Source: Jatrophihabitans sp. | Lineage (GTDB): Bacteria; Actinomycetota; Actinomycetes; Mycobacteriales; Jatrophihabitantaceae | Length of the DNA: 64,000 bases | Assembly: GCA_025927835.1 (NCBI GenBank) | Contig: JAICKR010000001.1 | Span: 28,824 to 92,823, forward strand | Reading direction: 5' to 3' | Made by a program: the position numbers and the translations under genes | Notes under the pieces: model-generated | What the model was told of the DNA's origin: nothing | The model's input: only the letters and a program-made list of their open reading frames with translations | Database searches by the model: none | Part shown: one piece after another, positions 63,063 to 64,000 of the stretch | How positions within the stretch are numbered: position 1 is the stretch's first letter | Layout of the letters: each line of letters starts with the position of its first letter

Positions 63063-64000
63063 TCAGCGCGAGCTGTTGAGTTCCTCGATCAGATCGGCCG
63101 CGGTCGCGCACCGGTCGAGCAGCTCGCCCACGTGCGCGCGGGTGCCGCGTTGCGGCTCGAGCATCGGCACCCGCACGAGCGACTCGCGGCCGATGTCGAA
63201 GATCACCGAGTCCCATGACGCCGCGGCGACCGACGGGCCGTAGCGGCGCAGGCACTCGCCGCGGAAGTACGCGCGGGTGTCCTCGGGCGGCGTGGTGACC
63301 GCCTGCTCGACCAGCGCCGGCTCGATGAGGGTGCGCATCGCGCCGCGGGACACGAGGCGGTGGTACAGCCCCTTCTCCGGACGCACGTCGGAGTACTGCA
63401 GGTCGACCAGCTGCAGCCGCGGCGAATCCCAGTCGAGGCCGTCGCGGTCGCGGTAGCCCTCGAGCAGGCGCAGCTTGGCGACCCAGTCGAGCTCGTGTGC
63501 GAGTTGCATCGGGTCGTTCGCCAGCCGCGACAGCACCGACTCCCAGCGCCCGAGCACGTCACGGGTCTGCTCGTCGACGTCGTCGCCGAGCCGGTCGTCG
63601 ACGAACTTCTTGGCCCGGTCGAGGTACTCGCCCTGCAGGTCGAGCGCGTTGATCGTGCGCCCGTCGGCGAGCGTGATCGTGTGCCGCAACGCCGGGTCGT
63701 GCGAGACCGCGTGCAGCTCGCGCACCGGCGTCGAGATCGTCAGGTCGTCGGCGAGGAAGTTCGCCTCGATCATGTCGAGCACGAGCGCGGTGGTGCCCAC
63801 CTTGAGGTAGGTCGAGATCTCGGACATGTTCGCGTCGCCGATGATCACGTGCAGGCGCCGGTAACGGTCGGCGTCGGCGTGCGGCTCGTCGCGGGTGTTC
63901 ACGATCGGCCGCTTGAGCGTTGTCTCGAGACCGACCTCGACCTCGAAGAAGTCGGCCCGCTGCGCGATCTGGAACCCCACGCCCCGGCCGTCCTGCCCGA
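63063..64000 (-). CDS. dop: Dop, Pup deamidase/depupylase (C-terminal part; N-terminus outside window)
   Basis: The visible 311 codons are the C-terminal part of Dop; the frame is open to the window edge, and full Dop is about 500 residues. Seen: [92 protein letters not shown] and [20 protein letters not shown]. These separate it from the ligase PafA. Dop turns Pup-Gln into Pup-Glu and removes Pup from proteins of the actinobacterial proteasome. No pup gene follows it here. Confidence 0.93.
   Translation of the reverse strand, partial: GQDGRGVGFQIAQRADFFEVEVGLETTLKRPIVNTRDEPHADADRYRRLHVIIGDANMSEISTYLKVGTTALVLDMIEANFLADDLTISTPVRELHAVSHDPALRHTITLADGRTINALDLQGEYLDRAKKFVDDRLGDDVDEQTRDVLGRWESVLSRLANDPMQLAHELDWVAKLRLLEGYRDRDGLDWDSPRLQLVDLQYSDVRPEKGLYHRLVSRGAMRTLIEPALVEQAVTTPPEDTRAYFRGECLRRYGPSVAAASWDSVIFDIGRESLVRVPMLEPQRGTRAHVGELLDRCATAADLIEELNSSR

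Noticed and set aside
63063..64000. PafA (Pup ligase) as identity of the last gene
   Set aside because: [42 protein letters not shown] and the C-terminal WDSVIFD segment match Dop, not PafA.

Overview
The window is high-GC actinobacterial DNA with dense genes, many 1-8 nt start/stop overlaps (ATGA, GTGA, TGATG) and many GTG starts. The organism looks like a non-Streptomyces actinomycete able to degrade steroids. It carries the Mycobacterium/Rhodococcus-type KstR and KstR2 regulons, an F420-type LLM oxidoreductase, WS/DGAT, acyl-ACP desaturase and Dop of the Pup-proteasome system. I see no rRNA, tRNA, insertion sequence, prophage or CRISPR array, and no gene-free stretch longer than about 205 bp.

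Layout. 1-4.8 kb: housekeeping and small genes (VOC protein, PH-like protein, CDF metal exporter, GuaB1, HAD hydrolase, DUF5999). 4.8-8.0 kb: a TetR / AidB-like acyl-CoA dehydrogenase / crotonase operon with its own palindromic operator. 8.0-17.6 kb: the KstR2 (C/D-ring, HIP) regulon, with fadA6-kstR2-ipdF-fadE30 on the minus strand and fadD3-crotonase-fadE31-fadE32-fadE33-NTF2 on the plus strand, sharing one perfect KstR2 box at 11740-11753. 17.7-21.4 kb: MOSC protein, membrane protein, GH13 enzyme and a lipase-like hydrolase. 21.4-27.9 kb: A/B-ring degradation, hsaACDB (order hsaA-hsaD-hsaC-hsaB) diverging from kshA-small Cys protein-kshB across two KstR boxes. 27.9-33.8 kb: secreted lipase-like protein, flavin reductase, SRPBCC protein, ECF sigma factor with a downstream membrane protein, S9 peptidase. 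33.9-39.8 kb: kstD operon behind a KstR box. 39.8-45.0 kb: a signalling island with a cNMP-binding protein, a doubled sensor histidine kinase and a REC-nucleotide cyclase-SARP fusion. 45-50.8 kb: DUF2277, HesB-like, LLM oxidoreductase with a KstR box, acyltransferase and small or unknown proteins. 50.9-55.6 kb: igr-like side-chain operon (fadE28-fadE29-chsH2-chsH1-ltp2) without cyp125. 55.6-62.1 kb: alpha/beta hydrolase, WS/DGAT, LipC-like esterase, fadE34 and kstR, with four KstR boxes. 62.1-64 kb: desaturase and the C-terminal part of dop.

How it works together. KstD and KshAB open ring B. HsaAB, HsaC and HsaD hydroxylate, cleave and hydrolyse the resulting phenolic secosteroid. FadD3 activates the HIP product and FadE30/IpdF/FadE31-33/FadA6 degrade rings C/D. 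FadE34, ChsE1-ChsE2, ChsH1-ChsH2 and Ltp2 shorten the side chain. KstR controls the first set and KstR2 the second.

The most unusual item is the 39.8-45.0 kb module. It looks like a phosphorelay wired to a nucleotide cyclase and a SARP DNA-binding domain in one protein. A cNMP-binding protein is encoded next door, and a perfect SARP-style heptamer direct repeat lies in the promoter region between them.
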